A stretch of DNA of 64,000 bases, from assembly GCA_902513955.1 (NCBI GenBank), contig CABXOW010000003.1:1-64000 (forward strand), in the 5' to 3' direction. The translations under genes were made by a program, and so were the position numbers. Source of the stretch: an uncultured Pelagibacteraceae bacterium (GTDB lineage Bacteria > Pseudomonadota > Alphaproteobacteria > Pelagibacterales > Pelagibacteraceae). Shown here one piece after another: positions 9,710-21,016 of this stretch (position 1 is its first letter; each line of letters begins with the position of its first letter). The notes under the pieces were generated by a model, which was not told where the DNA came from, made no database searches, and saw nothing but the letters and a program-made list of their open reading frames with translations.

Positions 9710-10857
9710 AAAAAATTGCAATCATAGGAGCAGGTATTTCAGGTTTATTTGTTGCAAATTTATTTAAAGAAAATCCTAATTATCAGGTAACAATTTATGA
9801 AAAAAATAATTCTATTGGATTAGATGAGGGGTATGGAATACAGCTATCTACAAACAGCATTAAACTTCTTAATAGAATTGGATTTAATACTTTAGAAAAC
9901 AAAGATAAATTTAATCCTGAAAAAATTGATTTTTATGAACTTAAGCAACAAAAAAAAATATGCGATCTCAATATTTCAGAATTTAATTCCGAAAATTGTA
10001 AGTATACAACACTAAAAAGATCTAAATTAATTGAATTTTTAAAAGATAGGTTAGACAACAATCTAATAAAATATGATTATGATATTAAGAAAATCGAAAA
10101 AAATAATGATCAAATAAGTTTAACTTTTAACGAAAACAATAAAGTAATTTGTGATCTTCTAATTATTTCTGATGGTGTTTTTTCTAAAGGTAAATCATTA
10201 ATTTCTAATAATGGAATAAAACCTGTTTTTAATAATTCCATTGCAATTAGAGGTAATATCTCAAGAAATAATCTTAATAATTTAAATGAAAAAAACATCT
10301 CCTTATTTATGGGTCATAATTTTCATTATGTGATTTATCCAGTTAATAACGACAACGAAGCATATAATTTTATTGGAGTTTTAAAGTATGAATTGATAGC
10401 AAAAGAGCTTGATAACTATAGTCTTTTTAAGGAAGAAGTTTTTATCAAAGGTGTTAAAGACAAATTACAAAATAAAATTTCCTCAACCATTTTAGATAAT
10501 CTTAATAATATCAAATGTTTCCCAGTATTTATAAGCAAAGGTTTTTTTAAACCAGGCAATAATATTTTCTTAGTTGGTGATGCCTTTTATGCTTTTCCAC
10601 CTTCATTTGCACAAGGAGCCTCTCAATCGATCGAGAGTGGTTCTGAGTTGTATGACTGTATCACAAATTATAAGAATGATTTTTATGATAACAGAATTTT
10701 AAAAGTTAAAATGATTAACAATAGATCAAAATTAAATCAATTTGCTTTTCACTTATCAAATCCGATAGTAGTTTTTTTTAGGAATATAAGTTTAAAAATA
10801 TTAACAAAAAATAAGAAATTTTTAGCAAATTATTTAGGAAGAATTTATAAAAATTAA
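9706..10857 (+). CDS. FAD-dependent monooxygenase (UbiH/PHBH-like)
   Basis: IAIIGAGISGLFVANLF, NIFLVGDAFYAFPPSFAQGASQSIES GD motif. Confidence 0.85.
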   Translation: MKKIAIIGAGISGLFVANLFKENPNYQVTIYEKNNSIGLDEGYGIQLSTNSIKLLNRIGFNTLENKDKFNPEKIDFYELKQQKKICDLNISEFNSENCKYTTLKRSKLIEFLKDRLDNNLIKYDYDIKKIEKNNDQISLTFNENNKVICDLLIISDGVFSKGKSLISNNGIKPVFNNSIAIRGNISRNNLNNLNEKNISLFMGHNFHYVIYPVNNDNEAYNFIGVLKYELIAKELDNYSLFKEEVFIKGVKDKLQNKISSTILDNLNNIKCFPVFISKGFFKPGNNIFLVGDAFYAFPPSFAQGASQSIESGSELYDCITNYKNDFYDNRILKVKMINNRSKLNQFAFHLSNPIVVFFRNISLKILTKNKKFLANYLGRIYKN

Positions 10858-11948
10858 TTCTTAGATATTAATCGTTGTCTTAAATAGTCAATTGGATAGG
10901 TTCTTCCGTTAATATCACAGTGCCAATAAGTCCAACCATTACAACTTTCTGCACCTAAAATAGTTGCTGCAACTTTATGAATGGATCCTTCGGCTTGATT
11001 ATGCTTAATACTGCCATCAGCCATAATTCTTGCAGTAATTTTTTTTTTGTTATCAAAAATATTTGTACCTGGTTTAATTATACCTAGTTCTACTAATGAA
11101 CCAAAAGGTATTCTTGGTTTTGATCTATTATTTTTCAAAGTATCTAAGAAATTATCTTCAATAGGTTTTGTATTATTTAATCTTTGTTCTGCAGCTTTAA
11201 AATAGGTTTTTTCTTTTTCTATACCAAAATAATTTCTACCTAATTTTTTCGCAACGGTTGCTGTTGTTCCTGATCCTAAAAATGGATCTAAAATTAAATC
11301 ATCTTTATTTGACGAGGCTAGTAAAATTCTATGTAATAGTGCCTCCGGTTTTTGTGTTGAATGTACTTTTTTTCCATTTTTTTTTAATCTTTCAGTTCCA
11401 TTACAAATTGGCAAATTCCAGTTGGATCTCATTTGAAGATCATCGTTTAAACATTTCAATGACTGATAGTTAAAAGTGTATTTTGATTTTTCATTTTTTG
11501 ATGCCCAAATCAAAGTTTCATGAGCATTAGTAAACCGTGTTCCTCTAAAATTAGGCATTGGATTATTTTTATTCCAAATAACATCATTTAATATCCAAAA
11601 TCCTAAATTTTGAATTGCCGTTCCTACTCTAAATATATTGTGATAGCTTCCTATAACCCATAGAGTTCCATCTTTTTTTAAAATTCTTTTACACTCCGAT
11701 AACCAAGCATATGTAAACTCATCATATTTCTTAAAGTTTTCAAATTGATCCCATTTATCATTAACTGCACTTACTTTAGATCTATCAGGTCTAATTAGAT
11801 CGTTTTTTAACTGTAAATTATATGGAGGATCTGCAAAAATTAAATCAAAAGTCTCGCTTGGAATATTTTTTAACTCTTCAAGACTATCTTCGTTAACAAT
11901 TTTATTTTTGAAGTCAGTATTCATTTGTATAAAATAATTAGACTCCAA
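10854..11948 (-). CDS. ccrM: CcrM-like adenine-specific DNA methyltransferase (GANTC type); likely start at 11924
   Basis: DPPYNLQLKNDL, DPFLGSGTTATVA and C-terminal extension (AEGSIHKVAATILGAESCNGWTYWH) typical of CcrM. Confidence 0.9.
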   Translation of the reverse strand: MESNYFIQMNTDFKNKIVNEDSLEELKNIPSETFDLIFADPPYNLQLKNDLIRPDRSKVSAVNDKWDQFENFKKYDEFTYAWLSECKRILKKDGTLWVIGSYHNIFRVGTAIQNLGFWILNDVIWNKNNPMPNFRGTRFTNAHETLIWASKNEKSKYTFNYQSLKCLNDDLQMRSNWNLPICNGTERLKKNGKKVHSTQKPEALLHRILLASSNKDDLILDPFLGSGTTATVAKKLGRNYFGIEKEKTYFKAAEQRLNNTKPIEDNFLDTLKNNRSKPRIPFGSLVELGIIKPGTNIFDNKKKITARIMADGSIKHNQAEGSIHKVAATILGAESCNGWTYWHCDINGRTYPIDYLRQRLISKN

Positions 11949-11989
11949 ATGGATTCTAGGGTCAACCTGAGATTGAATTATTTGGATTC
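11941..11989. promoter_or_regulatory. Cluster of three GANTC sites just upstream of ccrM
   Basis: GACTC 11941-11945, GATTC 11952-11956, GATTC 11985-11989. Confidence 0.6.
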
Positions 11990-12016
11990 GATTTGTGATG
12001 ACTTAATTATGAGTAA

Positions 12017-12589
12017 CTAGATATTGTGTGTCTTGTAATTAGATATAGGTGAAAAGGTTTTTCTATGGTGTTTATTAATACCAATTTTTTTAATAGCTTT
12101 TAAATGCTGTTTAGTTCCATATCCAAAATTTTGATCCCAATTGTATCCTTTATTTTTCTTTGCTAATTTTGTTATAAATTTATCTCTAGCAACCTTAGCA
12201 ACAATGGATGCTGCGGAAATAGAATGAATTTTTTGATCACCTTTAATTATTGCTTTTAAATTATAATTTTTTAAATCAGGAACTTTATTACCATCAATTA
12301 AAACCTGTGTAGGTTTTTTTTTAAGTTTTTTAATTGCTCTTTTCATTGCAAGCAAACTTGCCTGTAAGATATTAATCTTATCTATTTCTTTTACTGAAGC
12401 CTTGCCAATTACCCAAATAGAATTTTTTTTTATATAATTTGATAATAATTCTCTTTTATCTTTAGCGATAGTTTTAGAATCTTTTAATAATTTTTTATCA
12501 ATATTTTTATTTAAAATTACTGCTGCCGCATAAACTGGCCCTATTAAACTTCCTCTTCCAACTTCGTCGACACCTGCTATAATTTTCAT
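12017..12589 (-). CDS. rnhB: Ribonuclease HII
   Basis: AGVDEVGRGSLIGPVYAAAVIL; DGNKVP; SIVAKVARD. Confidence 0.95.
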   Translation of the reverse strand: MKIIAGVDEVGRGSLIGPVYAAAVILNKNIDKKLLKDSKTIAKDKRELLSNYIKKNSIWVIGKASVKEIDKINILQASLLAMKRAIKKLKKKPTQVLIDGNKVPDLKNYNLKAIIKGDQKIHSISAASIVAKVARDKFITKLAKKNKGYNWDQNFGYGTKQHLKAIKKIGINKHHRKTFSPISNYKTHNI

Positions 12590-12724
12590 TTAAATTATTA
12601 TAAAGTGATAAATTAATAGTCCAACCAAAACCCCTTTTATAAAAGAAACCCATAGCAAACCATAATTAGAAATATTAAGTTTTTTTGCCCACCAAGAAAT
12701 ATATCTTTTATGTAATTCAATCAT
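12590..12724 (-). CDS. 44-aa membrane protein, uncharacterised
   Basis: Manual translation MIELHKRYISWWAKKLNISNYGLLWVSFIKGVLVGLLIYHFIII*, fills the gap between rnhB and the UDG gene. Confidence 0.5.
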   Translation of the reverse strand: MIELHKRYISWWAKKLNISNYGLLWVSFIKGVLVGLLIYHFIII

Positions 12725-12730
12725 ATAAGC

Positions 12731-13450
12731 TTAAAAGACAATCTTCATTTCAGTAATTTTCTTTTTAATTTTTTTTAAATCTTCCCAAGAATATCTTTTA
12801 TTTTCTGGAAATCTAATTAAATATGATGGGTTAAATGTTATCATCACTGGATAGGTTTTATTTTTTAATATTGTTTCTTTCCATTTCCCTCTTTCAGAAG
12901 ATATCTTACTATTAATGCCTGTTACTGCTTCCATTGCTGAACTACCTATTAAAATTATAATTTTTGGATTAATAATTGAAATATGTTCTTTTAAGAAAAC
13001 TGAGTATCTTTTAATTTCCTGTGTAGTAGGTTTACGATCCTCCGGAGGCCTAAAATTTATTGCATAACTACAATAAATATTTTGTCTATTTATTCCTATT
13101 GCTATCAGCATTTTATTTAATAATTCTCCAACCTCACCTTGAAATGTTATGCTTGATTTATCTTCTTCAGCTCCTGGAGCCTCACCAATTAACATAATTG
13201 GACTATTTATATTTCCATTACCTAGGACAAGATTTTGAGAATTATCTTTTAAATTACAATTTTCGATTGAATTTATTTGTTTTTTTAATTCCTCTAGTAG
13301 TTTAGCTTTATTAGCTAGATTGTTTTCATCTCTATTTTCAATAATGCTAAATCTATTTAATGGCTTATCTTTAAATACAAAGTTTAGCTTTATTGTATTT
13401 ATTAATTCCTCGTCGAATTTGCCTTTTTGATTTATCACTTTTTTAGTCAT
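12731..13450 (-). CDS. Family 4-like uracil-DNA glycosylase
   Basis: IMLIGEAPGAEEDKSSITFQGEVGELL; MITFNPSYLIRFP. Confidence 0.88.
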   Translation of the reverse strand: MTKKVINQKGKFDEELINTIKLNFVFKDKPLNRFSIIENRDENNLANKAKLLEELKKQINSIENCNLKDNSQNLVLGNGNINSPIMLIGEAPGAEEDKSSITFQGEVGELLNKMLIAIGINRQNIYCSYAINFRPPEDRKPTTQEIKRYSVFLKEHISIINPKIIILIGSSAMEAVTGINSKISSERGKWKETILKNKTYPVMITFNPSYLIRFPENKRYSWEDLKKIKKKITEMKIVF

Positions 13451-13461
13451 ACAATGATCTA

Positions 13462-15147
13462 ATGTTTAATAAACTAATAAAACTTATAGTAGTTATTGGA
13501 TTATTCTATCAGACACCTGCATATTCTAAAAGTGCTAGTTTTAATGATTTTAATTCAAGAGATTTATCTAATTATTTTTCAGGAATTATTGCTTTTGAAA
13601 ATAAAGATAATTCTGACGCATTAAAATTTTTTAATGCCTCTAAGGTGTTACTTAACAAACATGATGCATATTTAAAACGATATGCATATTCTTTGGTTCT
13701 AGAAAATAAAGTTGCTCAAGCTATCAATGTAATAAAAAATAGTAACGACAAAGGAAATTTATATTTTTTTGATGCCTATCTACTCTTAATAGCTGATAGC
13801 TTAAAAAATAATAATTTAGATCAAGCAGAAAAATATTTAAATTTAAGTTTAAAATTTCAAAATGAAAATAGATTTAATTTAGTAATATTTGAAACTTTGA
13901 GACAATATCTCTACACTTTCAAAAATAAAAAAACTCTATTTAATAAAAAAAATTTTGGCAATATCTCTATTATAAATCAAGCATTTCAAAGATGTTATTT
14001 AAAAAAGGAAAACACTAGATCATCTTTTTTAAATTTAATAAATAATCCTGATGGAGATTATTCAAGATACATATTTTTTTATATTAATTACTTAATTGAA
14101 AATAATCAAATTGAGGAAGCAAAGGCGATCGCCGATCAACTTGAATATATAAATTCTACACTACTGTTGTCTCAAAGTAAAAGTTGGGTTGAAAATAAAA
14201 ATTTTAAAGAGTTTGGTAAGATTTTTTCATGTAATAATCATAACGATATTATTGGTGAGTTTTTATTTTTAATTTCAAATCTTTACTCTTCTCAGGATAA
14301 TATTGAAAAGTCTAATTTCTATTTAAATCTTTCAAATTATTTAAATCCAAAATTTATTTTAAATTCAACACTTGTAGCTGAAAACTTTTATCTTAATGAA
14401 GAATATGACAAGGCTAAAAAAGTTCTAAAAAACTTTAATAAGAAATATGAATTTTATTATTGGTTTAGGGTAAAAAAAGAAGCTCAAATAATTGTTAAAA
14501 ATATAGGATATAATGAGGGAATAGATTTTATAAGTTCAAAGTTTAGTAAAATTAAAAATCCGAATGTGAAGATGGTTTTTGATGTTGCAAATTTTTACAA
14601 AAGTTCAAAAAATTATGAAAAAGCAATTGAGTACTATACTGAAATTATTTCATCTTTGAGTAATAATTCGGAGATTAAATCTGATTTATTATATAGAAGA
14701 GGCGGTAGTTATGAACGATTAGGAGATTATCAAAAAGCAGATGAGGATTTAAAATACTCACTTAAAATTAATCCAGATGACGCTTATGTTTTAAATTATT
14801 TAGCATATTCATGGTTAGAACGTGATTATAAAATAGATGAAGCAATAGAAATGTTGGAGAAAGCTTATGCTCTAAGAAGTAATGATCCTTATATTACAGA
14901 CTCAATAGGGTGGGCGTATTATTTGATAGAAAATTACAATGAAGCAGAAAAATATATTAAAAAAGCAGTTGAATTAATGCCTGAAGATCCAACTGTTAAT
15001 GATCATTATGGTGATATTTTATGGAAGTTGAATAGAAATATTCAAGCAAGATATTTCTGGAACTACGTTTTAAGATTAGATGATACTGATGAGAATATTA
15101 AAAAAAAAATAAATATTAAAATTATAGAAGGTCTCAATAATTCTTAA
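13462..15147 (+). CDS. Tetratricopeptide repeat protein with signal peptide
   Basis: Multiple TPR units toward the C-terminus (NYEKAIEYYTEII, GDYQKADEDLKYSLKINPDD, NYNEAEKYIKKAVELMPEDP). Confidence 0.85.
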   Translation: MFNKLIKLIVVIGLFYQTPAYSKSASFNDFNSRDLSNYFSGIIAFENKDNSDALKFFNASKVLLNKHDAYLKRYAYSLVLENKVAQAINVIKNSNDKGNLYFFDAYLLLIADSLKNNNLDQAEKYLNLSLKFQNENRFNLVIFETLRQYLYTFKNKKTLFNKKNFGNISIINQAFQRCYLKKENTRSSFLNLINNPDGDYSRYIFFYINYLIENNQIEEAKAIADQLEYINSTLLLSQSKSWVENKNFKEFGKIFSCNNHNDIIGEFLFLISNLYSSQDNIEKSNFYLNLSNYLNPKFILNSTLVAENFYLNEEYDKAKKVLKNFNKKYEFYYWFRVKKEAQIIVKNIGYNEGIDFISSKFSKIKNPNVKMVFDVANFYKSSKNYEKAIEYYTEIISSLSNNSEIKSDLLYRRGGSYERLGDYQKADEDLKYSLKINPDDAYVLNYLAYSWLERDYKIDEAIEMLEKAYALRSNDPYITDSIGWAYYLIENYNEAEKYIKKAVELMPEDPTVNDHYGDILWKLNRNIQARYFWNYVLRLDDTDENIKKKINIKIIEGLNNS

Positions 15148-15993
15148 ATGAAAATTAGAGAAGTAAAATCATTTGCAAAGATAAATTTAGCCCTCCATGT
15201 TACTGGTAAAATAACCAAACTTCATAAAATTGAAAGCATTGTTAAGTTTATACAATTGCATGATTTAATTACCATTAAAAAAATTAACGGCAACAAACAT
15301 AAGATTTCTTTCAATGGAAGGTTTTCTGGAAATATAAAAAAAGATAATACAGTTGATAAATTATTCAAAATTCTAGATGAGCAAAAATTATTAAATAATA
15401 AAAAGTTTCAAATTAAGGTAAAAAAAGATATTCCACAGGAAGCAGGTCTTGGAGGAGGATCAATGAACGCAGCAACTATTTTAAATTTTTTAATTAAAAA
15501 AAAGTTTATCAAAATTAAACAAAAAAAAATTTTACAAATTGCAAATTTAATTGGTTCTGATGTGATTTTGGGTATTAATCCAATGAGTGCTATTTTATCA
15601 TCAAACGGCGTAGTTAAAAAATTTTTAAAAAGTTCTAGTTTTTATATTTTACTTGTACGCCCAAATTTTGGATGCTCTACAAAAAAAATTTATTTGGGAG
15701 TAAAAAAATTTAGTAAACCGTTGTTGAACAATCCTAAGAAAAAAATGTTAAATTTAAGATTTTTGCTAAAATATGAAAATGCCCTAGAAAAAATTGCATT
15801 CTCAAAATACTCAAAGCTTAAAAAGCTAAAATCTTTTTTAGAAAATTTAAACCAACCCTTATTTGTAAGAATGACGGGCTCTGGTTCGGTAATAGTTGCG
15901 TATTATCAAAAAAAACAAGATTGTGAATTAGCAAAAGTTAGATTTAAAAGAAAATTTAAAAATTATTGGTGTAATACATCGAAAACTATATAA
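15148..15993 (+). CDS. ispE: 4-diphosphocytidyl-2-C-methyl-D-erythritol kinase
   Basis: SFAKINLALHVTGK, PQEAGLGGGSMNAA GHMP kinase motif. Confidence 0.93.
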   Translation: MKIREVKSFAKINLALHVTGKITKLHKIESIVKFIQLHDLITIKKINGNKHKISFNGRFSGNIKKDNTVDKLFKILDEQKLLNNKKFQIKVKKDIPQEAGLGGGSMNAATILNFLIKKKFIKIKQKKILQIANLIGSDVILGINPMSAILSSNGVVKKFLKSSSFYILLVRPNFGCSTKKIYLGVKKFSKPLLNNPKKKMLNLRFLLKYENALEKIAFSKYSKLKKLKSFLENLNQPLFVRMTGSGSVIVAYYQKKQDCELAKVRFKRKFKNYWCNTSKTI

Positions 15994-16026
15994 ATTTTAT
16001 TTTTTTGTGTTATACGAAAACAATAT

Positions 16027-16100
16027 TGGGGCGTAGCCAAGTGGTAAGGCACTGGTTTTTGGTACCGGCATCCTAGGTTCGAATCCTAGCGCCCCAGCCA
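16027..16100 (+). tRNA. tRNA-Gln (anticodon TTG)
   Basis: Cloverleaf TGGGGCG...GTTTTTGGTAC...GGTTCGAATCC...CGCCCCAGCCA; canonical T-loop, encoded CCA. Confidence 0.95.
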
Positions 16101-16103
16101 TAT

Positions 16104-17378
16104 ATGAATAACTTTTTAGATAAAATTTTTTTTAGATCTCATAATCTTGATTATATAAGTCAAAATCTTATTAATTTAACAAATCAAACACCTGCTAACA
16201 GAATTTTTGAAGCACTTAACACTTACTCAGAGAGTAGTGAAGTTAGATATGTTGGGGGCTGTGTAAGAAAAGTTATTAAAAAGCAAATTGTTGATGATAT
16301 TGATTTAGCTACAAATTTAAAACCAAGCGAAGTTTGTGATGCTTTAAAAAAAAAAGAAATTAATTTTTATGAAACTGGTATTGAGCATGGAACTATCACG
16401 GCAATAATTGATAAATATAAATATGAAATTACGTCTTTAAGAAAAGATGTTTCTACAGATGGAAGACATGCAAAAGTAGAATTTTCTTTAGATTGGAAGG
16501 AAGATGCAGCCAGAAGAGATTTTTCCATAAATTCAATATACTCAGACAAAGATGGAAATTTGTTTGACCCACATGATGGTAAAAAAGATCTTGAGAGTGG
16601 AAATATTAATTTTATAGGAGATGCAGAAAGTAGAATTAAAGAAGATTACTTACGTATTCTTAGATATGTGAGGTTTTTTATAAATTATTCAAATCAAAAT
16701 CATGATCCAAAAATAATTAAAATAATTAAAAAAAATATTGGCGGTATTTCAAAGTTATCTTCAGAAAGATTGTTAGATGAATTTAAAAAACTAATAAGAT
16801 CAAATGCATTTTTAAGGATATTTAAAGATAAGATTAGTTTAGAGCTTATAGAAATTATCTTTCCTCAACTAAAAAACTTAGAAAACTTTAAGAAATTAAA
16901 TTCTTATGCTCTTGACAATCTATCTAAGGTCGATTTTATCTTTCTATTGTCACTAATGATAATCGATGGAACCGACAATGCTAATTATTTTATTTATAAA
17001 TTTAATCTCTCTAAAAAAGATCAAAAAAGATTAAAATCAATTGATTTTTTCTACAAAAAAAATGTAAATATAAAAAATTTTACTGAAAAGAATTTTAATA
17101 AGATTTTTTACTATAATGGCAAACAAGCTGTACTTGATATTATTAATTTTAAACTATTTACATCTATCAAAGTTAAAAAAAAATTACTTAAATTAGTAGA
17201 AACTTATAAAGACAAAATTATTCCAACTCTGCCGATAGGCGCTAGCACGCTCATGACCAAGTATAATATTCCTGAGGGAAAGATATTAGGTAATAAGTTA
17301 AAGTTGATAGAGGAAACATGGGTTCAAAATAGTTTCCAAATTTCAGAAAAACAAATTCAAAAAATTATAAAAAGTTAA
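16104..17378 (+). CDS. CCA tRNA nucleotidyltransferase/poly(A) polymerase family
   Basis: [33 protein letters not shown]. Confidence 0.93.
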   Translation: MNNFLDKIFFRSHNLDYISQNLINLTNQTPANRIFEALNTYSESSEVRYVGGCVRKVIKKQIVDDIDLATNLKPSEVCDALKKKEINFYETGIEHGTITAIIDKYKYEITSLRKDVSTDGRHAKVEFSLDWKEDAARRDFSINSIYSDKDGNLFDPHDGKKDLESGNINFIGDAESRIKEDYLRILRYVRFFINYSNQNHDPKIIKIIKKNIGGISKLSSERLLDEFKKLIRSNAFLRIFKDKISLELIEIIFPQLKNLENFKKLNSYALDNLSKVDFIFLLSLMIIDGTDNANYFIYKFNLSKKDQKRLKSIDFFYKKNVNIKNFTEKNFNKIFYYNGKQAVLDIINFKLFTSIKVKKKLLKLVETYKDKIIPTLPIGASTLMTKYNIPEGKILGNKLKLIEETWVQNSFQISEKQIQKIIKS

Positions 17379-17851
17379 ATATATTTTACGTCTTTTATTT
17401 TAAAATTTTTAACTCCAGCAGGAGTTGAGATTTCCACTAAATCATTTTTATTTTTTCCAATTAAACCTTTCCCTATTGGTGATTGGAAGAAAATTAGTTT
17501 TTGTTTTAGATCAGCTTCGTCTTTCCCAACAATTTTGTAGTTAATTTTTTCACCATTATCTAGGTTCTCTAAAAATACAGTAGAGCCAAAGATTATTTTT
17601 CCATCATTGTTTAATTTTGTGACATCAATGACATTAGCTCTTGCAATAATATCATTTATTTCTGTTATTCTTCCTTCGTTATGAGATTGTTCCTCTTTGG
17701 CAGCGTGATATTCTGCATTTTCTTTAAGATCTCCATGTGATCTTGCCTCTGCAATTGCAGCTACAATTTCAGGTCTTTTTTTTTCTTTTAAAAAAACTAA
17801 TTCTTCTTTTAGTTTATTTAATCCATTTAATGTTATCGGTTCTTTATCCAT
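17375..17851 (-). CDS. greA: Transcription elongation factor GreA
   Basis: [20 protein letters not shown] signature. Confidence 0.96.
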   Translation of the reverse strand: MDKEPITLNGLNKLKEELVFLKEKKRPEIVAAIAEARSHGDLKENAEYHAAKEEQSHNEGRITEINDIIARANVIDVTKLNNDGKIIFGSTVFLENLDNGEKINYKIVGKDEADLKQKLIFFQSPIGKGLIGKNKNDLVEISTPAGVKNFKIKDVKYI

Positions 17852-17854
17852 TTA

Positions 17855-18682
17855 TTATTTCCATTTAGCAACTGGAGGTAACGACATCAATATACCATCT
17901 ACATTTCCACCAGTTTGTAAGCCAAATTTAGTTCCTCTATCATACAATAAGTTAAATTCAGCGTATCTACCTCTTTTAATATACTGCATCTCTTTATCTT
18001 TTAAAGTCCATTTTTTTTTAATTTTTTTTTCTATAATATTATTAAATATCATTTGAAATGTAACACCAACATCTCTTACAAATTTAAAGTCTTCTTCAAA
18101 GTTATCTTTTTTATAATCAAAAAAAATTCCGCCTATTCCTCTTGCTTCATTTCTATGTGGTAAAAAGAAATATTCATCACACCATTTTTTATATTTTTTA
18201 TAATAATTTTTATTGTGCCGATTACACATTTTTCTTAATGATTGATGAAATGTATTTTTTTCCTTATCATCTTTAATAGCAGGTGTTACATCCATACCAC
18301 CACCAAACCAATTTTGAGTTGTGCAGATATATCTAGTGTTAAAATGCATTGCCGGAATATGAGGATTTTGCATGTGCATTACTATTGAAATGCCAGAGGC
18401 CCAAAATCTTGGATCTTTACTTGCCCCAGGAATATTTTTTTGAAATTTTTTTGGGAATTTTCCATAAACTTTTGAAAAATTTACTCCTACTTTTTCAAAA
18501 ACTTTTCCATTTGTTATAATCCTATATTCACCACCACCCTCATCTTTTTTTTTACTTCTTTGCCATGAGGTTGATTTAAATTTTATTTTATTTTTTTCTA
18601 ATCTACTAATATCATCACAGATTGCATTTTGAAGTAGCTTGAACCAATTACTTGCTAAGTCTTTTTTAATTTCAATATCCAT
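17855..18682 (-). CDS. hemF: Oxygen-dependent coproporphyrinogen III oxidase
   Basis: PHIPAMHFNTRYI, WFGGGMDVTPAI, RGRYAEFNLLYDRGTKFGL. Confidence 0.96.
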   Translation of the reverse strand: MDIEIKKDLASNWFKLLQNAICDDISRLEKNKIKFKSTSWQRSKKKDEGGGEYRIITNGKVFEKVGVNFSKVYGKFPKKFQKNIPGASKDPRFWASGISIVMHMQNPHIPAMHFNTRYICTTQNWFGGGMDVTPAIKDDKEKNTFHQSLRKMCNRHNKNYYKKYKKWCDEYFFLPHRNEARGIGGIFFDYKKDNFEEDFKFVRDVGVTFQMIFNNIIEKKIKKKWTLKDKEMQYIKRGRYAEFNLLYDRGTKFGLQTGGNVDGILMSLPPVAKWK

Positions 18683-18683
18683 T

Positions 18684-19142
18684 TTATAATAATTTATTTT
18701 GTCTTAAGCTTTCTGCCAAAACAATTGCAACAGAAGATGCAATATTTAAAGATCTAGCGTTTTCGTTCATAGGTATTTTTAAACGATCAACAATTGATTG
18801 ATGAATGCTTTCTGGTACACCAGCACTTTCTCGACCAAATAGTATTGTATCATTTCTTTCAAATTTAAACTTTAAGTACGATATGGAAGCTTTTGTTGTC
18901 ATTAGTATTACTCTACGATTCTTTTTTGCCTTGAAAAATTTATCTGCACTTTGATGAATTTTAATTTTATCCAAATCCATGTAATCCATCACCACTCTTT
19001 TAAACCTTTTATCGTTCATATGAAAACCACATGGCTCAATAATTTCAAGTTTAGCCCCTAAACAAGCACATGTTCTAATTATTGCTGCTGTATTTTGAGG
19101 TATATCTGGTTCATATAATGCAATATTAGGTCTATGGCTCAT
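18684..19142 (-). CDS. trmL: tRNA (cytidine(34)-2'-O)-methyltransferase, SPOUT
   Basis: ALYEPDIPQNTAAIIRTCACLGAKL; LFGRESAGVPE; MNENARSLNIASSVAIV. Confidence 0.93.
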   Translation of the reverse strand: MSHRPNIALYEPDIPQNTAAIIRTCACLGAKLEIIEPCGFHMNDKRFKRVVMDYMDLDKIKIHQSADKFFKAKKNRRVILMTTKASISYLKFKFERNDTILFGRESAGVPESIHQSIVDRLKIPMNENARSLNIASSVAIVLAESLRQNKLL

Positions 19143-19233
19143 AAACTATGTGTCATTCTTTCAGTAGAAAAAAAACTATTATCGTATAAAAAATCGTATA
19201 TTAAGTAATTTTTTAATAATAATATTTAAAAAA

Positions 19234-19743
19234 ATGTCAGATAAAAAGCCTAAAAGAAGAGAGTTTCTATTTACAGCCTCTTATGCAGTTGGAGCAGTTG
19301 GTGTTGGTGCGGTTGTTTGGCCATTAGTAGACCAAATGAATCCAGATGCGTCCGTGAAAGCATTAGCTAGCACAGAAGTTGATGTAAGTTCAGTTAAACC
19401 TGGAAATACTATAACTGTGCTTTGGAGAGGCAAACCAGTTTTTATTAGAAGAAGAACTCAAGAGGAAATTACAGAGGCAAAATCTGTTAAAATGGAAGAT
19501 TTAAAACATCCTGAAAAAGATGAGGACAGAGCAAAAGATCCTGAGTGGTTAGTTATGCTTGGTGTTTGTACTCACTTAGGATGTGTGCCATTAAATGATA
19601 AGGGTGATTATGATGGATGGTTCTGTCCATGTCATGGTTCACATTATGATATATCAGGCAGAATAAGGAAGGGACCTGCGCCAACAAATATGGAAGTTCC
19701 AAAGTATGAGTTTGTAAATGCTAACACAATTAAAATAGGGTAA
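19234..19743 (+). CDS. petA: Ubiquinol-cytochrome c reductase Rieske Fe-S subunit
   Basis: CTHLGCVP and CPCHGSHYD Rieske motifs. Confidence 0.97.
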   Translation: MSDKKPKRREFLFTASYAVGAVGVGAVVWPLVDQMNPDASVKALASTEVDVSSVKPGNTITVLWRGKPVFIRRRTQEEITEAKSVKMEDLKHPEKDEDRAKDPEWLVMLGVCTHLGCVPLNDKGDYDGWFCPCHGSHYDISGRIRKGPAPTNMEVPKYEFVNANTIKIG

Positions 19744-19753
19744 ACAATAAGCT

Positions 19754-21016
19754 ATGAGTGATCATAATTATCAACCTAGTTCAAAGTTAGGAAAGTGGTT
19801 CAATGATCGTTTACCTTTATTAACTCTTTCAAATCATCTTACAGAATATCCTACTCCAAAAAATTTAAATTATTGGTGGACGTTTGGAGGAATATTAACT
19901 TTTTGTTTAGTTGCACAAATAGTTACTGGCATAACATTAGCCATGCATTATATCGCTGATTCAGATTTAGCTTTTGCAAGTGTTGAACACATAATGAGAG
20001 ATGTTAATTATGGTTGGTTAATAAGATATATTCATGCAAATGGAGCTTCAATGTTTTTTCTTGCAGTTTATATTCACATTTTTAGATCATTGTATTATGG
20101 ATCTTATAAATCTCCAAGAGAAGTAATATGGATTATTGGAATGATAATTTATTTATTAATGATGATGACAGCATTTATGGGTTATGTTTTGCCTTGGGGA
20201 CAAATGAGTTTTTGGGGAGCCACTGTAATTACAAATCTGTTTAGCGCAATTCCTTTTGTTGGAGAAGGTATAGTAGCTTGGTTATGGGGAGGCTTTGCAG
20301 TTGATAACCCAACTCTTACAAGATTTTATGCTTTACACTACTTATTACCTTTTTTAATTCTTGGACTAGTAGTTCTTCATATTTGGGCATTACATGTTCC
20401 AGGAAACAACAACCCTATTGGAATAGATATAAAAAAACCTTCAAAGGATACAGTTCCGTTTCATCCATATATTGTTATAAAAGATGGTTTTGCTTTATTA
20501 ATGTTTATGATTGTATTTGCATTCTTTGTTTTTTATTCACCCAACATTTTAGGACATGCGGATAATTATATCGAGGCAAACCCAATGGTAACACCAACCC
20601 ATATTGTTCCAGAGTGGTATTTATTACCTTTTTATGCAATTTTAAGATCTGTCCCAGATAAATTATTAGGTGTTATAGCTATGTTTGCAGCAATTTTTGT
20701 ATTAGTAATTTTACCTTGGCTAGACACTTCAAAAATTAGATCTGCAGTATTTAGACCTTTATACAAGCAGTTTTATTGGATACTTATCGCTGATGTTTTA
20801 ATTTTAGGATATATGGGTGCAATGCCAGCTGAAGGACTTTATTTATTGATTGCTAGAGTGGCTACTGGGTATTACTTCATTCATTTTTTAGTTATTCTTC
20901 CAATACTAGGTTTTAAAGAAAAAACTCTTCCTGTTCCTTTAAGTATTACAGAACCAGTGCTTGGAGGTGCTCCTAATTTAACTACTGCCAAATATAAAGA
21001 AAGTTTTGATAAATAA
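19754..21016 (+). CDS. petB: Cytochrome b of the bc1 complex
   Basis: [49 protein letters not shown]. Confidence 0.97.
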   Translation: MSDHNYQPSSKLGKWFNDRLPLLTLSNHLTEYPTPKNLNYWWTFGGILTFCLVAQIVTGITLAMHYIADSDLAFASVEHIMRDVNYGWLIRYIHANGASMFFLAVYIHIFRSLYYGSYKSPREVIWIIGMIIYLLMMMTAFMGYVLPWGQMSFWGATVITNLFSAIPFVGEGIVAWLWGGFAVDNPTLTRFYALHYLLPFLILGLVVLHIWALHVPGNNNPIGIDIKKPSKDTVPFHPYIVIKDGFALLMFMIVFAFFVFYSPNILGHADNYIEANPMVTPTHIVPEWYLLPFYAILRSVPDKLLGVIAMFAAIFVLVILPWLDTSKIRSAVFRPLYKQFYWILIADVLILGYMGAMPAEGLYLLIARVATGYYFIHFLVILPILGFKEKTLPVPLSITEPVLGGAPNLTTAKYKESFDK

